This document shows, one piece after another, positions 10,501 through 12,494 of a stretch of 12,494 nucleotides of DNA. Position 1 is the first letter of the stretch, and each line of letters opens with the position of its first letter. Source of the DNA: Pigoraptor vietnamica. Taxonomy: Eukaryota > Opisthokonta > Filasterea. The position numbers were made by a program, and so were the translations under genes. The stretch is taken from the NCBI GenBank assembly GCA_943704525.1, contig CALSCQ010003266.1, positions 1 through 12,494 of the forward strand, in the 5' to 3' direction. The notes below the pieces were generated by a model, which made no database searches, was not told the origin of the DNA, and saw only the letters and a list, made by a program, of their open reading frames with translations.

Positions 10501-12494
10501 CTCATCGCTGTGACAGGGCGCGCGAGAGGCGAAGGGGCGGCAACAGCAACAACAAGCTCTCGCCCTCCGATGCCGCTCCCGATGTGGCCGCCACGGAGCA
10601 ACGAGGCCCTTCGGACAATCCGCCGGCCGATACCCGCGAGGCACCCACGAAGTCGGTCGCTGTTGGGGACCCACCGCAGACGAGGAACGCGAAGGTCGGA
10701 GAGACTGTCTACGCTCGCGACGCGGCCGTGAGTCCGTTGGACAGTTATGACGCGCAGCGCTTTGCGCGGTCGCACTTTGTCGATGCCACTGTGGGCACTT
10801 CGGGTTCCCTCGGCCATTCGCAGCCTGTGGAAGGGGTGGACGGCGACGCCGTTGCGGAGCGGCTTGCCCGACTGGAGGCCTTCGTCAACAGCCTCGACCG
10901 AATTGCGCCCAGGGGGACGGGAAGTGAACGCGCGGATGTGTCACTGTCCCATGTCGGGAGCGATGACGAGGGAGGCGAGCGCGATGCACCGAGGCCTGCT
11001 GCGCGCACTTCTACGATCGGCACTGCGAAGGCACCTCGCTCTGGACGGACGGCCCCCATCACGCGCGTGGTGCCTCCGGATGTCTTCTGCCGCATTGCCT
11101 TCGATGGGCTCGAAGGGGCGTCGTCGCCGCACGCCCCACCATCCCTCGCGGAGCAACCCGGCCGAGCGTACGTGAACATCGTCGACATCGACGTGTCTGG
11201 CATCGCGCGAATGGGGCCGTCGCGGCCGGGCCAGACGGCGGTGACGTGGGACGACGAGCTAGTTCCACCGCAGCACCCGCGCCTCGAACGCAAGGCGGCG
11301 AGGACAGAGGGCCCCCCGTCGGCGGCTCCTGTGGACGCTGCGCGCGCGCACCCGCCGCATGCCCCATCTGCAGGCACTCAGGAGGGCTCGGCTGCACACA
11401 TTGACGTCGCGTCGGAGATGGGAGACGTCGACACAAAGGCAATTGACGAGCAATTGCGGTGAGAGGACATGCATTTGGTGTTGTGAAAGCTCGTTGCATT
11501 GCATGTTGAACAGAGAGCGGGTCATTGTCTGTGCGCTTTGTGTGTGTGCTCTGTGAGGTGAGGATTAATGGGACACTCCGATTTTTCCGCACTTCTCTGC
11601 TGCATGTGCACTCACTTCGCTTCGTTTCCGTCCTCATATCGCAGCGCCATGTTTCCCGAGGCTGTGGCCGCCCTCGGACCGCCCAAGGGACCCGCGCAGG
11701 CCGTCGCGCGAGAAACGGCGCGCGATCGTTTCCTTCGCGAGATGGCCTCCATGAAGGTGGGTCGGGATACGACGACTGTCATCTTACGCACGTGGGTGTG
11801 CATTCTGGTGTGGCGGCCATTGTATCGCCGAGTCTCCACTGTGAAAGACCGAATGCTCATCTGTCTGTTGCTCTTTGCGGACTGCGAAGGCCCAACTGGA
11901 CGCCGTGGAGGAGACGGCGCGTGTCATTGAGAGCGAGTTCTCGGAATCGCGGAAGGTTCGCCTTGTCACCGACACGCCTTTGTTTTTGTTTGCTGGCTTT
12001 TGTGTGCAACTTGCGCAATCCACCGCCGAGCTCTGCGTCGACGTGTCACGGACCCGCCGTTGTTTGTTTGGTGGCGCTTCTGTGTGTGCAATTCGCGCAA
12101 TCCACCGCCGAGCTCTGCGTCGACGTGTCACGGACCCGCCGTTGTTTGTTTGGAGGCGCTTCTGTGTGTGCAATTCGCGCAATCCACCGCCGAGCTCTGC
12201 GTCTGGTGGCTCATAGGCCACCCGCTAATTGTATTCATCGTTGTTACTTTGGGGCTAAACCGCACGTGCTCTGCGTCATCGTCGTTATTATCGCCCTTAA
12301 GCCACCCTTATGACTTGCTTTCAATCTCTGTTCATCGCGTGTGGATATCGCATATGTATGCTGTTGTTATCGAGGGACTGACGGCACTTTTGCGACTCGC
12401 AGCTGATGCGGACGATCGAGCAGCTCACAGACGCGCACCCCAATGTCATCCGAAAGGCCGCCGTTCTCGACAGCGTCCGACAAAGGTTGGGGGG
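1559..12494 (+). CDS. CPLANE1: CPLANE1-like ciliogenesis and planar polarity effector (11 exons seen, 3' partial)
   Basis: In animals CPLANE1 (JBTS17) acts at the ciliary basal body with INTU, FUZ, WDPCP and RSG1, where the complex recruits peripheral IFT-A proteins for ciliogenesis. Exons: 1559-1642, 1880-2018, 2097-2378, 2518-2606, 2732-3150, 3244-3427, 3582-10411, 10517-11458, 11645-11756, 11890-11955, 12403-12494+. The joined frame is open for about 3,079 codons; the human protein is about 3,200 residues. The start is the first ATG after an in-frame TGA at 1511 and has A at -3. Colinear matches to the human protein, recalled from memory, are KKPW (res 15-18), DGSVLLW, RGAILARF, RSYW plus WTSDGLLF, DPMRQRFS (416-423), LGDW (1055-1058), PPPYCPQP (1166-1173), LVHVRD (1312-1317) and WAKRLLHF (1373-1380). 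The second half is low-complexity and not alignable by eye. Exon borders are my inference; the identity is firm because splicing restores frame exactly where homology demands it. Confidence 0.9.
1643..1879 (+). other. Intron 1 (237 bp, phase 0)
   Basis: It runs from AAG|GTGGGA to AACGCAG|GCG. Splicing joins KKPWSSVRFVAGK to AHDADDLLLLDG, matching the order KKPW...LGK...LLDE that I recall at the start of human CPLANE1. Other AG dinucleotides occur upstream, so the 3' site is less certain than the 5' site. Confidence 0.7.
2019..2096 (+). other. Intron 2 (78 bp, phase 1)
   Basis: The borders are AATG|GTACGC and CATGCAG|GCG, with a possible branch-point GCTGAT at 2066-2071. Splicing fuses VTVTRN to GELVVVCADGSVLLW across a Gly codon. 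Reading through would hit stops in this frame. Confidence 0.8.
2379..2517 (+). other. Intron 3 (139 bp, phase 1)
   Basis: The borders are GGAG|GTGAAG and TATGCAG|TGT. Splicing shifts the frame so that GELG joins VWTHLSTAGLAIP, the equivalent of the GRWSQV stretch in the animal protein. The intron holds a perfect 8-bp inverted repeat (2419-2436) and a T7A9 run just before the 3' site. Confidence 0.75.
2607..2731 (+). other. Intron 4 (125 bp, phase 0)
   Basis: It has a consensus 5' site CTCG|GTGAGT and a pyrimidine-rich 3' site CCTTTTGTGCCTCAG|GCG. Splicing joins DVVFTNDS to AGGRACRIAFVFYR, which restores alignment with the animal VFIKNELFGD...FTFY region. An in-frame TAA at about 2680 lies inside the intron. 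Confidence 0.85.
3151..3243 (+). other. Intron 5 (93 bp, phase 2)
   Basis: The borders are GACAG|GTGAGT and CTGACAG|GTCC. The split codon becomes Arg and creates TDRSYWHVDVEWTSDG, matching the IRSYW...WTHD stretch of human CPLANE1 as I recall it. A T-rich tract occupies the middle of the intron. Confidence 0.9.
3428..3503. repeat. TG/CG alternating purine-pyrimidine tract inside intron 6
   Basis: The tract is a mosaic of TGTGTG and CGCGCG blocks with TATA/TTTG interruptions. It has the same composition as the tract at 325-390 and, in inverted form, that at 1-70. It overlaps the 5' splice site of intron 6. Translation across it gives Val/Cys/Arg repeats, which is why a frame opened at 3357 appears to extend the large exon leftwards. 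Confidence 0.9.
3428..3581 (+). other. Intron 6 (154 bp, phase 0) with TG/CG tract at the 5' splice site
   Basis: The 5' site AAAG|GTGTGT is the first GT of the TG/CG repeat. The preferred 3' site is TTTCAACTTACACAG|AAT at 3581. A second phase-0 choice is CAATCAG|CTC at 3611, which would remove ten residues. Both lead into HPTGDDPMRQRFS. An AG at 3525 with a good pyrimidine tract is excluded as constitutive, because it would read in the wrong frame to a TGA at 3655. Confidence 0.75.
3741..6955 (+). other. Helical middle region of the CPLANE1-like protein, residues ~450-1525
   Basis: The predicted sequence is mostly amphipathic and alanine/leucine-rich helix, with a solenoid-like look. Landmarks shared with animal CPLANE1 are a helix starting FFCGSYATAALSYL (~755), a helical pair around LGDW (1055-1058), a proline turn PPPYCPQP (1166-1173), SLWLVHVRD (~1309-1317), WAKRLLHFADLLPLD (1373-1387), and a helix near 1419-1442 ending in ARLLRRLR. 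An aromatic segment beginning FDKWAFERDPEY (~1498) follows. A poorly conserved Ser/Pro/Arg-rich insert lies near residues 850-935. I assign no catalytic residue; the likely role is scaffolding. Confidence 0.65.
9073..9102 (+). repeat. 15-bp in-frame tandem duplication in exon 7
   Basis: GCCGAGAGCCTGCGA occurs twice without a gap (9073-9087 and 9088-9102) and continues into GCC. It duplicates the pentapeptide REPAS in the acidic Ser/Glu-rich block. The identity is complete, so it is a recent slippage event or is under homogenisation. The phase is preserved. Confidence 0.95.
10412..10516 (+). other. Intron 7 (105 bp, phase 2), 5' site overlaps an in-frame TGA
   Basis: The borders are CACAA|GTGAGC and GCTGTGACAG|GGC, with a T-rich interior and a CTGAC branch-point candidate near 10492. 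Splicing makes AAG (Lys) across the joint and continues into KAREERRGGNSNNK and a 314-codon open exon. Without splicing, the sequence AAGTGA ends the protein. The downstream frame stays open exactly to the next good 5' site, which supports this as coding. Confidence 0.8.
11459..11644 (+). other. Intron 8 (186 bp, phase 2)
   Basis: The borders are TTGCG|GTGAGA and TCCTCATATCGCAG|CGC, with a pyrimidine-rich 3' half. The split codon is CGC (Arg). Splicing joins DEQLR to AMFPEAVAALG in frame. The unspliced frame ends at the TGA at 11460-11462. Confidence 0.75.
11757..11889 (+). other. Intron 9 (133 bp, phase 0), AAG 3' splice site
   Basis: The 5' site is ATGAAG|GTGGGT. The best 3' site in the right frame is GCGAAG|GCC, preceded by a CTGTCTGTTGCTCTTTG pyrimidine-rich stretch. 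It is the only 3' site in the gene that is not CAG. Splicing joins REMASMK to AQLDAVEETAR and continues a coiled-coil pattern. Confidence 0.6.
11956..12402 (+). other. Intron 10 (447 bp, phase 0), carries an 82-bp minisatellite
   Basis: The borders are CGGAAG|GTTCGC and TTTTGCGACTCGCAG|CTG. It is the longest intron seen. More than half of it is the tandem repeat at 11965-12203; the rest is unique AT-richer sequence. Exon 10 ends in phase 0 and exon 11 opens in phase 0 with LMRTIEQLTDAHPN. Confidence 0.65.
11965..12203. repeat. 82-bp tandem repeat, about 2.9 copies
   Basis: Copies start at 11965, 12045 and 12127, each with GTCACCGACACG or GTCACGGACCCG. The core CAATCCACCGCCGAGCTCTGC recurs at 12016, 12098 and 12180, exactly 82 bp apart. 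Copies 2 and 3 differ at a single base (12072 T against 12154 A) until copy 3 breaks off at 12203. Copy 1 is more diverged and 2 bp shorter at its left end. Because 82 is not a multiple of three, the repeat changes frame from copy to copy, so it is not a protein repeat. Confidence 0.95.

Larger units (their letters stand above)
6956..11458 (+). other. Long low-complexity, probably disordered region, residues ~1525-2989
   Basis: About 1,450 residues are dominated by Ala, Ser, Pro, Arg, Glu and Asp with few hydrophobic runs. Visible sub-blocks are an Ala-rich helical patch near residues 2078-2119 (8617-8740), a Lys/Arg block near 2168-2208 (8886-9008), an acidic Ser/Glu/Asp block near 2213-2320 (9019-9342) and a Pro/Ala-rich tail to the end of exon 7. 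In exon 8 two hydrophobic patches, VVPPDVFCRIAFDGLEG (~2860) and AYVNIVDIDVSGI (~2893), stand out and may be short binding motifs. I cannot align this part to animal CPLANE1 by eye, although that protein is also long and low-complexity here. Confidence 0.6.
11645..12494 (+). other. C-terminal coiled-coil-like segment, exons 9-11, residues 2990 onward
   Basis: Joining exons 9, 10 and 11 gives a charged helix of heptad character. It includes ARDRFLREMASMK, then AQLDAVEETARVIESEFSES, then LMRTIEQLTDAHPNVIRKAA. The three exons meet in phase 0 at both joints, and the helix pattern continues across them, which supports the splicing. The frame is still open at the window edge. A GT at 12486-12487 could be a further 5' splice site. 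Confidence 0.6.

Noticed and set aside
11965-12203. CRISPR-like array
   Set aside because: The copies are directly adjacent with no unique spacers, only three are present, and the context is a eukaryotic intron.
11525-12313. A 262-codon plus-strand frame across exons 9-10 and introns 8-10
   Set aside because: It reads introns and the 82-bp repeat in shifting frames and is out of frame with the coiled-coil exons. The Cys/Arg-rich pattern comes from the repeat.

Overview
The window is eukaryotic nuclear DNA. It holds ten candidate spliceosomal introns, most with GTG-type 5' splice sites and CAG 3' sites, long TG/CA microsatellites, and GC-rich, alanine/arginine-rich coding sequence. I see no ribosome-binding sites, operons or other bacterial features. 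I read it as a flagellated unicellular eukaryote or another zoospore-forming lineage, because the one gene I can identify is a ciliary (basal-body) gene. The species cannot be fixed from the sequence.

Layout: positions 1 to about 450 are simple-sequence DNA, with CA repeats followed by a TG/CG alternating purine-pyrimidine tract. About 450 to 1558 is AT-richer and holds no gene I can support; it is probably the promoter and 5' UTR. From 1559 to the right edge runs one very large gene on the plus strand, reconstructed here as eleven exons: 1559-1642, 1880-2018, 2097-2378, 2518-2606, 2732-3150, 3244-3427, 3582-10411, 10517-11458, 11645-11756, 11890-11955 and 12403 to beyond 12494. The joined frame stays open for about 3,079 codons and is cut by the window edge.

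The product is a divergent CPLANE1 (JBTS17/C5orf42) orthologue, the ciliogenesis and planar polarity effector mutated in human Joubert syndrome 17. The identification rests on colinear short matches, recalled from the human protein, along the first ~1,500 residues. These are a KKPW motif near the N-terminus, WD-type propeller strands, RSYW followed by WTxD, DPMRQRFS, LGDW, PPxYCPQP, HVRD and a WAxRxLxF helix. They keep the same order, and several of the introns I placed are needed to keep them in frame. The second half is a long, low-complexity, probably disordered region with a basic block and then an acidic block, followed by a short C-terminal coiled-coil-like segment.

The most useful observations are: the protist CPLANE1 itself; its one 6.8-kb exon flanked by clusters of small exons; a stop codon overlapping a 5' splice site that would make a simple ORF call end the gene about 400 codons early; an 82-bp minisatellite in the last intron; and a 5' splice site embedded in a TG/CG tract.
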